A stretch of 6,461 nt of DNA. Source: an uncultured cyanobacterium (lineage in GTDB: Bacteria; Cyanobacteriota; Cyanobacteriia; Cyanobacteriales; Chroococcidiopsidaceae). Of the stretch, positions 1-5,716 are shown piece after piece (within the stretch, counting starts at the first letter, position 1; every line of letters starts with the position of its first letter). The notes under the pieces were generated by a model. It was not told where the DNA came from. It searched no databases and saw nothing but the letters and a program-made list of their open reading frames with translations. The stretch covers positions 1 to 6,461 of the forward strand of contig CAMIFA010000216.1 of the NCBI GenBank assembly GCA_946221495.1, read 5' to 3'. A program made the position numbers and the translations under genes.

Positions 1-55
1 TCGATTGCGATCAACTACAATCTGCTGCTCCCGGCTTAACCCGAACTCAGGTTAG

Positions 56-1243
56 CTAGAACGTCAACTGAATGAGGCTCATAGCTCTCAAACCCCGCTG
101 AAAGAAAGGCAGCTTATTCGGAGCCATACTCATTAATTTCTGGCTCCACTGGGATAAAAACTCCATTCCTATTATCCAGACATCACCATACAAACCAATC
201 CAAAAGCTACTATTTTTAGTAAGAAGTTGTTGAACTTTTCGTAAGCGGCTAATGTAGATTTGTTGCCCAGTTGATTTAATAGCTCTGCCTTTTAAAGTTG
301 CCCAAGTATAAGCTAATGCTATTAATAATACTAACCGAGTTAGCCGCTCAATTGAAGCGTGAGAACCTTCTAAGTTATAGCCTCCACTTTTGCAATCTTT
401 AAACATTGCTTCAATCCCAGCCCGCTTTTTATACGCTGTCAATGCTTCAGCTAAATTGCTCAAGTTAGTCAGCAAATACCGCGTGTAAGCTTTTCCGCCG
501 TCGCACGGCGGAAAGCTTTGCTGCACGCGCTCTTTTTCTCGATTTTGACGATATTTTCGTTTCCAGTAAGCAGCAAGATTTGCTTGATTAAATCCTTGCT
601 CTTTAGTTACTTTGATATCGGTCAAAAATCGGCTCATTCCAGGAGCTAGCTCTAACGTTGTTAGCTCTTGATAATCTTGGCTTTTTTGCTGAATATTTGT
701 ATCTTTTTTTTGACGTAAAACAAAGTAAACTTGCTTTTCACACAGCCATTGGGCTAATTTAACGCTATGAAATTCTCTATCTGCTAATATGACAATTTTA
801 TACCCCTGAAGCAGTCGAATTACCGGACGCAAGATTGCTTTTTGTTCTGCTAGATTACTAGTACCTTGCTTTTCTAAAAACTGCCAGTAAATCGGAATTG
901 CTCGCTTCTCTATAATCAGCCCTACCACAAACAAATTTTTGTCTTGCCATTGGGTTCTATCAATTGCTAAGTAAACTCGCTTCCCCGATTTGATTTTTGA
1001 TTTAATTATCGCCCTGATGATGGGAAACCAAAGTAGCACAACACTCAGTTGAGGTAATTGCAAAAACCTTTGAATGTGACGGCGGCGGCTTTCAAATTTG
1101 ATTGGCAGAGGAAAATGCGCCGCCAATCTTTCAATTCTGACTTGTTTATCAACTTGAATTTGCCACACTAAAACTTCTAAAGTTAATAATTGGGCTGAAT
1201 TTAGTTGATTTTTGAGGTGACTGCGATATAATTCTGGTAACAT
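56..1243 (-). CDS. IS4-family (DDE/YREK) transposase, apparently full length
   Basis: Transposase that would cut and rejoin the ends of its own insertion sequence, using a DDE triad to bind metal ions. The ATG at 1243 gives 395 residues beginning MLPELYRSHL, which is how I recall cyanobacterial relatives starting. The frame stays open to a TTG at 1306 (416 residues), but those 21 extra residues are lysine-rich and look non-family. In the 395-residue numbering, the catalytic residues are D95 (in AIDRTQW), D155 (in LADREF) and E278. The IS4 signature Y-(2)-R-(3)-E-(6)-K is exact at Y271, R274, E278 and K285. Residues about 239-255 look like an insertion encoded by a palindromic repeat (see 481-528). 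No frameshift or internal stop is present. No convincing terminal inverted repeats or target duplication could be defined. There is no clear Shine-Dalgarno sequence. The family call is firm; current activity is unknown. Confidence 0.93.
   Translation of the reverse strand: MLPELYRSHLKNQLNSAQLLTLEVLVWQIQVDKQVRIERLAAHFPLPIKFESRRRHIQRFLQLPQLSVVLLWFPIIRAIIKSKIKSGKRVYLAIDRTQWQDKNLFVVGLIIEKRAIPIYWQFLEKQGTSNLAEQKAILRPVIRLLQGYKIVILADREFHSVKLAQWLCEKQVYFVLRQKKDTNIQQKSQDYQELTTLELAPGMSRFLTDIKVTKEQGFNQANLAAYWKRKYRQNREKERVQQSFPPCDGGKAYTRYLLTNLSNLAEALTAYKKRAGIEAMFKDCKSGGYNLEGSHASIERLTRLVLLIALAYTWATLKGRAIKSTGQQIYISRLRKVQQLLTKNSSFWIGLYGDVWIIGMEFLSQWSQKLMSMAPNKLPFFQRGLRAMSLIQLTF
481..528. repeat. GC-rich palindrome lying in frame inside the transposase
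   Basis: The core is a 9-bp perfect stem, 492-500 paired with 506-514, around a 5-base loop (501-505). It continues through a one-base bulge at 491 into a 4-bp stem (487-490 with 515-518). An outer 5-bp stem pairs 481-485 with 524-528 across a small internal loop. It is much more GC-rich than the surrounding gene. On the coding strand it is read without a stop and adds about 17 residues (including SFPPCDGGKAY) between conserved parts of the transposase, just before the YLLTNL segment. This fits a dispersed palindromic element inserted in frame. The dispersed nature is inferred, since only one copy is in the window. Confidence 0.7.
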
Positions 1244-1414
1244 TTTTGTTTTGTCGGTCTTGCTCTCGAAATCAGACCGCTCTTTTTTTACCACGAATCG
1301 CTTCAAGTCCCATTACAGCTAGCTTTCAACTCGGTCGTCACCCCGTCAGACTTATTTGTTTTCATCATTCTAATATTTTTCTCATCAACGAATTATCCCT
1401 GTCACCTGCACCCG

Positions 1415-1510
1415 TCACCAAGGTTGTACATACAAAAGCACCCCAGCCGCCAGTACAATGCAAATCAATACTAGTTTTCCAAGTTGGCGATAGCGAAGCG
1501 CTGCTGCTTT
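1415..1510 (-). pseudogene. C-terminal remnant of a small membrane protein
   Basis: On the minus strand an open frame of 31 codons ends at TGA (1415-1417). It encodes a basic stretch (RYRQLGK), then about 15 hydrophobic residues (LVLICIVLAAGVLLY), and ends in VQPW. This looks like the membrane span and C-terminus of a small membrane-anchored protein, not chance sequence. There is no ATG. The frame closes upstream at a TGA (1511-1513) that lies inside the palindromic repeat at 1487-1519, so the repeat may have replaced the original start. The protein is not recognised. It could also be a very short protein starting at TTG. No ribosome binding site was found. Confidence 0.35.
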
Positions 1511-1519
1511 TCAGATCGC
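1487..1519. repeat. Imperfect palindromic repeat, cyanobacterial small-repeat type
   Basis: The 33-bp segment begins with GCGAT and ends with ATCGC, and carries GCGAAGC facing GCTTTTC around a GCTGCT centre, so it can fold into an imperfect hairpin. Its composition resembles the small dispersed palindromes rich in GCGAT and AGCGC that are common between genes in cyanobacterial genomes. It overlaps the 5' edge of the minus-strand membrane remnant. Only one copy is in the window, so the dispersed status is inferred. Confidence 0.45.
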
Positions 1520-1546
1520 TACCACTACTCAGGGTCAAAAGGGGCG

Positions 1547-1690
1547 ATGGCTGTTACCTGTCGTGGCAAAGAGTTAGAGGTGTTGAACATTCGCGTTAAT
1601 GATCAAGGTGAACAAGAGTGCGAAATAAAAGCATCCGGTTGGTGTACGAGTTACTGGGTGTTGTCGCGTAGTCTCAAAAAAGTGAGGTAA
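1547..1690 (+). CDS. Possible small hypothetical protein, 47 residues
   Basis: An ATG at 1547 is preceded by a purine-rich AAAAGGGG (1537-1544) that could act as a ribosome binding site, although the 2-base gap is short. The 47-residue product is hydrophilic. It has a charged first half (CRGKELEVLNIRVNDQGEQE) and a second half with two tryptophans and a basic end (SLKKVR). The alternation of polar and non-polar residues would fit a small beta-strand protein. The frame is also open upstream to a TTG at 1484, but that part runs through the palindromic repeat and is unlikely to be coding. No family is recognised. It may be a real small protein or the C-terminal remnant of a larger one. Confidence 0.35.
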   Translation: MAVTCRGKELEVLNIRVNDQGEQECEIKASGWCTSYWVLSRSLKKVR

Positions 1691-1729
1691 GTGACTGTTT
1701 TGCGCTCCTTGCTAATACCGCTCCAAAGA

Positions 1730-1882
1730 CTAAATGCCCAATCTCGACCTTAAGGAGGCATTTGGGGAACTCAAATTAAGAGTGCCACTGTCAACAACTC
1801 GGTATCCGACGACATTGTACTTGGCTTCTTTGAATGAGGGGTAACATTCAACGATGAATGCGTTACGCCTAAATGCAATCGC
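1730..1882 (-). pseudogene. Decayed minus-strand gene fragment, no family recognised
   Basis: A 50-codon open stretch without a credible start ends at TAG (1730-1732). Its translation reads like genuine protein, with VECYPSFKEAKYNVVGYRVV followed by DSGTLNLSSPNASLRSRLGI. Just upstream on the same strand, the other frames give further protein-like pieces. One is FYRYVIERLHLGVTHSS, in the frame offset by one base. Another is a 19-codon piece from an ATG at 1963 to a TGA at 1904-1906. Together they suggest an old gene of roughly 70-80 codons broken by small insertions or deletions. Function is unknown. The reading rests on how protein-like the translation looks, so confidence is limited. Confidence 0.35.
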
Positions 1883-2049
1883 TCAATGACATAGCGGTAA
1901 AATTCACGCTTGTTTGTCAAAAGTTTTTCCGGAAGAAGTAGAAAAGGTTTTGAAGTAAAACATTAGGCTTTGGACAAACCTGTCCAGAGTCTACAAAAGC
2001 CAGGAAGTGAACAGATTGTTAAGCTCTCTATTTCTTCATAAGGAATTCC

Positions 2050-2227
2050 ATGCCCCAAATTGAAGTTTCACAAGTTACGGAGATTGACATTCCAGAATTA
2101 CGCGAAATTGTAACGCGCGTAGTCAAAATAATGCAATTAGCAGCTGAGAAGGCTACAGTTCATCAGGCAGAACCAGCTACCTACCTATGCCATTGCTCCC
2201 GATCCAAATTCCTTTGAGCGCGTGTGA
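2050..2227 (+). pseudogene. Small gene broken by a 4-bp tandem duplication
   Basis: The ATG at 2050 has a good ribosome binding site, AAGGA at 2040-2044, five bases upstream. As it stands the frame gives 55 residues and stops at 2215-2217, ending in a cysteine-containing tail (YLCHCSRSKFL). The DNA holds a tandem TACCTACC at 2178-2185. Removing one TACC restores a 57-residue protein ending YAIAPDPNSFERV, with a TGA at 2225-2227, which reads much more naturally. The first 40 residues begin MPQIEVSQVTEIDIPELREI and continue as an amphipathic helix (VTRVVKIMQLAAEKA). The family is not recognised. A small antitoxin-like or accessory protein is conceivable, but no partner gene lies beside it. The 55-residue form may still be translated. 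Confidence 0.5.
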
Positions 2228-2543
2228 TTGCCTATCCTTGTAAGATATGAGGAGCCACGGCGAAGCCCACTGGAGTTCACGGGAGCCCCGACGATCTGGA
2301 TGTAAAACTATGGCGTATACCTATTTCAGTGCTGTGCTAGGAGTGACTACTGCTGGACGTTCTTGAACTATTGCGTCCTACAAGATGTCCCAAAGTCAGC
2401 AACTAAATCTTCCACCTGTAGGCGAACTACACACCTTTTTTGAACAAATCTTTAGTCTTAGCTATTCTGTAGCCAAGATGATTGCAGCTAGTTATTTCTT
2501 CTTTTTAAGTCTGATACAGATGAATTATCAACTTGGTGCAGCT
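2228..2543. other. Intergenic region upstream of the WD40 gene
   Basis: No gene is supported here. A GC-rich patch at about 2250-2295 may be a further repeat. An in-frame ATG at 2310 is cut off by a TGA at 2364-2366, and from 2385 the frame is open into the WD40 gene. That 53-codon extension is the alternative N-terminus discussed with that gene. No clear -35/-10 promoter pair was recognised, though the WD40 promoter should lie here. Confidence 0.4.
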
Positions 2544-3683
2544 ATGTCTCCTAAAAAAAGTATTTCCATTACCTTGATCGCCTCTTTAATAAGTATTTCA
2601 ATACCACTCATATCTAATTCTCCGGCTTTTTTCTTTGGATACCAAGCATCAGCTCAGACGCAAGCTGGTCGTCAAACCAAAGTAAACCAATTATTTTCTC
2701 AAAATCCTAAGCAGTCCCGGACTAACCAACCTGGCGTTGTACTAACTCCTTCTTGGCAACCAGGAACCATAATTTTATATACCATTGGTGGTGTCGAGGG
2801 TGGGCATTCACTTCCGGTTCGTTCCGTCGCCTTCAATCCCGATGGTAAATTCCTTGCAAGTGGTAGTGCAGACAAAACGATCAAGATTTGGAATTTAAGC
2901 TCTGAAACCCTAGAACGTACTCTTCCTAAGAACACGGAGCAAGTTTATTCCGTTGCCTTCAGTCCAGATGGTAAGTTTCTTGCAAGTGGCAGTCTAGATG
3001 CAACTGTCAATCTGTGGGATTGGAAGAAGGGAAAGCTGATCAAGACCTTAAATCCAGGTAAATTAATTCGTAAACAATCAGACCGCGTTGTTACGTTTGT
3101 AACGTTTAGTCCTGATAGTCAAACTCTTGCCAGTATTAGCGCAGACAATAATATTATTAAGTTGTGGAACGTAAGCACTGGTGAGCTGCGCCGCGAAATA
3201 GCAGAGAACCAATCGGTTACTTCAGTAGCCTTCAGTCCTGACGGTCAGATGCTTGCCAGTGGCGGTTTAGGTAGAACCGTTGAGTTATGGAATCCAGAAA
3301 CTGGTAAATGGCTCCGCACACTTGGGAAGCATACACATCCAGTTTACTCACTTGCCTTCAGCCCCGATGGCAAAACTCTCGCTAGTGGCAGTGGGGACAA
3401 TACGATTAAGCTATGGTCTCTGGGGACGCGGGATAAATTACGTACACTGGAAGGACATTCAGATGATGTTACCTCTATTGCCTTCAGCCCCAATGGTCAG
3501 ACCCTCATCAGTGGTAGTTGGGATAAAACTGTCAAGTTGTGGAATTTGCAAACTGGACAAATAATTCGTGACTTTTCTGAAAATTCGCAACGAATTTTGT
3601 CTGTTGCCTTTAGCTCAGATGGTAAAACTTTTGCCAGCGTTAGTGGGGACAAAACTATCAAAATTTGGCGATCTCGAGAATAA
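2544..3683 (+). CDS. Exported seven-repeat WD40 beta-propeller protein
   Basis: Predicted scaffold protein. WD40 propellers bind other proteins and have no catalytic role of their own. The ATG at 2544 gives 379 residues opening with a textbook signal peptide: basic MSPKK, a hydrophobic core, then ASA before QTQ, with cleavage after about residue 37. A linker of about 50 residues follows. Seven repeats then start near residues 87, 129, 178, 220, 262, 304 and 347, each with an AFSPDG-like turn, an (L/F)ASGS-like strand and a final (I/L)W. That is enough to close one propeller. Blades 1 and 6 keep the GH pair, and the loop between blades 2 and 3 is longer. The frame is also open to an ATG at 2385 (432 residues), but that start has no ribosome binding site and would bury the signal peptide behind a second hydrophobic segment. 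It converges on the repeat gene at 3719. The specific function and partner are unknown. Confidence 0.9.
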   Translation: MSPKKSISITLIASLISISIPLISNSPAFFFGYQASAQTQAGRQTKVNQLFSQNPKQSRTNQPGVVLTPSWQPGTIILYTIGGVEGGHSLPVRSVAFNPDGKFLASGSADKTIKIWNLSSETLERTLPKNTEQVYSVAFSPDGKFLASGSLDATVNLWDWKKGKLIKTLNPGKLIRKQSDRVVTFVTFSPDSQTLASISADNNIIKLWNVSTGELRREIAENQSVTSVAFSPDGQMLASGGLGRTVELWNPETGKWLRTLGKHTHPVYSLAFSPDGKTLASGSGDNTIKLWSLGTRDKLRTLEGHSDDVTSIAFSPNGQTLISGSWDKTVKLWNLQTGQIIRDFSENSQRILSVAFSSDGKTFASVSGDKTIKIWRSRE

Positions 3684-3718
3684 GCTCCTTGGTTGAATTA
3701 GGAAATCAGGCAGTAGCT

Positions 3719-5716
3719 TTACCGATTCTCTTGACGAAAGCCCCCTCGACGAGCGTTGTTCCTGGGACTGGCATTCCTGATTCGATTAGGTCTGGTGCCG
3801 ACAATCCTAGGACTGGCATTCCTGATTCGATTAGGTCTGGTGCCGACAATCCTGGGACCGACAAGCTTCGCTCCGACGCGCGAGGATTGTCCGTTAGTAC
3901 CTGCTAGACGCTGCTCTGCTTCTTCAATAATCGGCTTGAGGTTATTTTGCCAGTACAAATTATCTCGCTTTACCTCTTGCCCAAGTATTCTAATCTGATT
4001 AACTTGATCTATTGCCTCCCGCCAGTTCCCTTTCAAGGATGCGTTCTGAGCTGCTTGCAAATATGTTTCATTCTTGTGCCACTCAGTTTGCCATTTCTGT
4101 TTCATTTCCTCAGCTTTTTTAGCTACAGAGCTAGTTTTAGGGATAGCTGTAGTTATATCAATTACATTTCTCAGCTCTTGCAGGTCATGCGCTTCTTTAT
4201 ATCGCGCCTCAGCTTGTTTAAGAATGTTCTCAGACCACTGAGCAATCAGATGAGCCGCTGAGGCGCGTAAACTTTGGTCTGCCTGAATTTTGTTGGCTAT
4301 GGCGATCGCATCTTTGAAATTGCTCGTTTTTGCCAATTCTTGGGCTTGGGCTAGCCACTTCTCATCCTGGGCAAGGCGCTGACACTTATTCACTATATAT
4401 TGAGCATCACTATAGAAAAGTGATATCTGCGGAACTAATGAAGCTTGATTCGCGCACTCTTCATATTTTTTTCTTTCTGTTAGAGTCTTAGTCCGCCACA
4501 AGGCAGCCTCGGCAGACTTCTCAATATAAGCGTAACAAGCGATCGCACCTACACTTAAAAGAGCAGCAACGACTGTTGCTCCAAGCCGCAGTCGCCGTAG
4601 GTTTTCCTTGTACTTTCCTTCCGGCTTAGTTGGCAACGGTGGGCGAATGACATTATTAGGGAGACTGAGCTGTTCACTGCTTGGAGCAACAGGTTCCTTA
4701 CGCTCTGGCAATGTCCGCTTGTAAGTTTCAGTAATTTTCGCCTCAATCGAGTCAGCAATGTTATTACTGAGATTGAGTTGTTGCCGACGATATTCCAGAA
4801 ATTCGCGATCCTCATCGCTGAATGGATACTGCCTTTGGCTAGCCCAGGTGAGTGCTTTCTCATACTGCTGTAATTTTTGCTCGTAGGAGGAAGTAACTTT
4901 CGCGGCAATGGATTCGGCAATTTCGTTCCTAAGTTCTAAGCTTTGCTGCAAAAGCTGTAACGGTTGGCGTTCTTCATCACTGAGGGGATACTGCTGATGA
5001 ATAGCTCCGGTAAATGCCTCCTCATACTGCTGCAATTTTTGCTCGTATGCTTGAGTAACCTTCTCCTCGATCGCTTGGGTAATCTCCTTACTGAGATTAA
5101 GAACTTGCTGATAATTTTCTAAAACTTCGCGCTCATCATCACTAAGCGGTTCTAAAACTTTGCGCTCGTCATCACTAAGCGGTTGCCGTTGAATGGCTCT
5201 AGTGAAAGCCTTTTCATACTGCTGTGATTTTCGCTGACGCTCCGCCTGTATTGGTGCAGTATTGCGTATCTCGATTACGGCAACAATTTCATTACTTAAG
5301 CCAAGTTTTTGCTGCAACAGTTGCAATTCGTTGCAACTGTCTTGGTTAAGTGGGTACTGCTGATGAATAGCTTTGGTAAATTCTTCCTCATATTGCTTTA
5401 ATTTCTGCTCGTATACTTGAGTGACTTTTGCTACGATTTTTTTCCTAACTTCCTCTCTAATTTCTAAGCTTTCCTGTAACTTTAGCAACTGTTGGCGCTC
5501 CTCATCACCCAGTGGATACTGCTGATGAATCGCTCTATTAAAGGCTTCTTCATACTGCTTTAATTTTTGCTCATAGGAGGAAGTGACTTGTGCCTCAATT
5601 ATATTGATAACTTTCTCTTTAAGTCCTAAGCTTTGCTGCAACTGTTGCAACTGTTTACGGTCTTCATTACTGACGGAAATACTGCTGATGAATGGCTCTA
5701 TTGAAGGCTTCTTCAT
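3719..5716 (-). CDS. C-terminal part of a large repeat membrane protein (after the frameshift)
   Basis: This is 665 residues from the ATG at 5716, but the first 15 or so are read in the wrong frame relative to the repeats. The true protein begins upstream (see 5667-6461). Residues 16-330 hold about five and a half tandem 54-residue helical repeats of the type YEQKLxQYEEAFxxAIHQQY-PLSDEER-LxxLQxxLxLxxEI. A proline-rich linker follows at about 335-370, then basic KENLRRLR and one membrane span at about 378-397. By the positive-inside rule the repeats are cytoplasmic and residues 400-605 periplasmic. That outer part is charged and helical, has cysteines at 421 and 445, and resembles the helical regions of other cyanobacterial single-span proteins. 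The tail (610-665) is arginine-rich and carries PRIVGTRPNRIRNAS twice. Repeats of this style occur in cyanobacterial proteins linked to kinase, caspase-like or WD40 modules, but no catalytic domain is present here. A structural or scaffold role is inferred. Confidence 0.8.
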   Translation of the reverse strand: MKKPSIEPFISSISVSNEDRKQLQQLQQSLGLKEKVINIIEAQVTSSYEQKLKQYEEAFNRAIHQQYPLGDEERQQLLKLQESLEIREEVRKKIVAKVTQVYEQKLKQYEEEFTKAIHQQYPLNQDSCNELQLLQQKLGLSNEIVAVIEIRNTAPIQAERQRKSQQYEKAFTRAIQRQPLSDDERKVLEPLSDDEREVLENYQQVLNLSKEITQAIEEKVTQAYEQKLQQYEEAFTGAIHQQYPLSDEERQPLQLLQQSLELRNEIAESIAAKVTSSYEQKLQQYEKALTWASQRQYPFSDEDREFLEYRRQQLNLSNNIADSIEAKITETYKRTLPERKEPVAPSSEQLSLPNNVIRPPLPTKPEGKYKENLRRLRLGATVVAALLSVGAIACYAYIEKSAEAALWRTKTLTERKKYEECANQASLVPQISLFYSDAQYIVNKCQRLAQDEKWLAQAQELAKTSNFKDAIAIANKIQADQSLRASAAHLIAQWSENILKQAEARYKEAHDLQELRNVIDITTAIPKTSSVAKKAEEMKQKWQTEWHKNETYLQAAQNASLKGNWREAIDQVNQIRILGQEVKRDNLYWQNNLKPIIEEAEQRLAGTNGQSSRVGAKLVGPRIVGTRPNRIRNASPRIVGTRPNRIRNASPRNNARRGGFRQENR
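3760..3858 (-). repeat. 45-bp tandem repeat coding for a basic C-terminal tail
   Basis: Two copies with a 45-bp period (3760-3804 and 3805-3849) differ at about one base, followed by a 9-bp start of a third copy. The period is a multiple of three and the product is PRIVGTRPNRIRNAS twice, near the end of the repeat membrane protein. The surrounding tail has many arginines and very few acidic residues. Confidence 0.92.
4302..4309. repeat. HIP1 octamer GCGATCGC
   Basis: Perfect HIP1 palindrome, strongly over-represented in many cyanobacterial genomes. It lies inside the repeat membrane-protein gene and supports a cyanobacterial host. Confidence 0.8.
4539..4546. repeat. HIP1 octamer GCGATCGC
   Basis: Second perfect HIP1 site, in the codons for the membrane span of the repeat protein (at GAIA). 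Confidence 0.8.
5118..5183 (-). repeat. 33-bp tandem duplication inside one helical repeat
   Basis: Two adjacent 33-bp copies (5118-5150 and 5151-5183) differ at two positions. They encode PLSDDEREVLE and PLSDDERKVLE, so one 54-residue repeat is extended by 11 residues without losing the frame. Confidence 0.9.

Noticed and set aside
40..1335. Terminal inverted repeats of the insertion sequence
   Set aside because: Only AGCTAG plus a nearby CCGA match in inverted orientation between the left flank (about 42-59) and the right flank (about 1318-1335). This is too weak, and no target duplication is visible.
1246..1599. Plus-strand frame of 117 codons
   Set aside because: It begins antisense to the transposase, then runs across repeat and remnant sequence. 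It has no plausible start site, and the translation does not look like a protein.
2247..2366. Plus-strand 39-codon frame in line with the WD40 gene
   Set aside because: It runs through a GC-rich patch, has no ribosome binding site, and stops before the WD40 frame.
3684..3718. Terminator between the convergent genes
   Set aside because: Only AAGCT facing AGCTT and CCT facing AGG can pair, with a large loop and no T-run. Not convincing.
3756..4261. Plus-strand frames opposite the repeat membrane gene
   Set aside because: These are antisense shadows of a clearly coding minus strand, with leucine- and serine-rich translations typical of antisense frames.
4555..4920. Minus-strand 121-codon frame
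   Set aside because: It overlaps the repeat gene in another frame and shows none of the repeat pattern.
5667..5716. Programmed ribosomal frameshift joining the two halves
   Set aside because: No recognisable slippery heptamer or release-factor-2-type site was seen. A simple base insertion explains it better.
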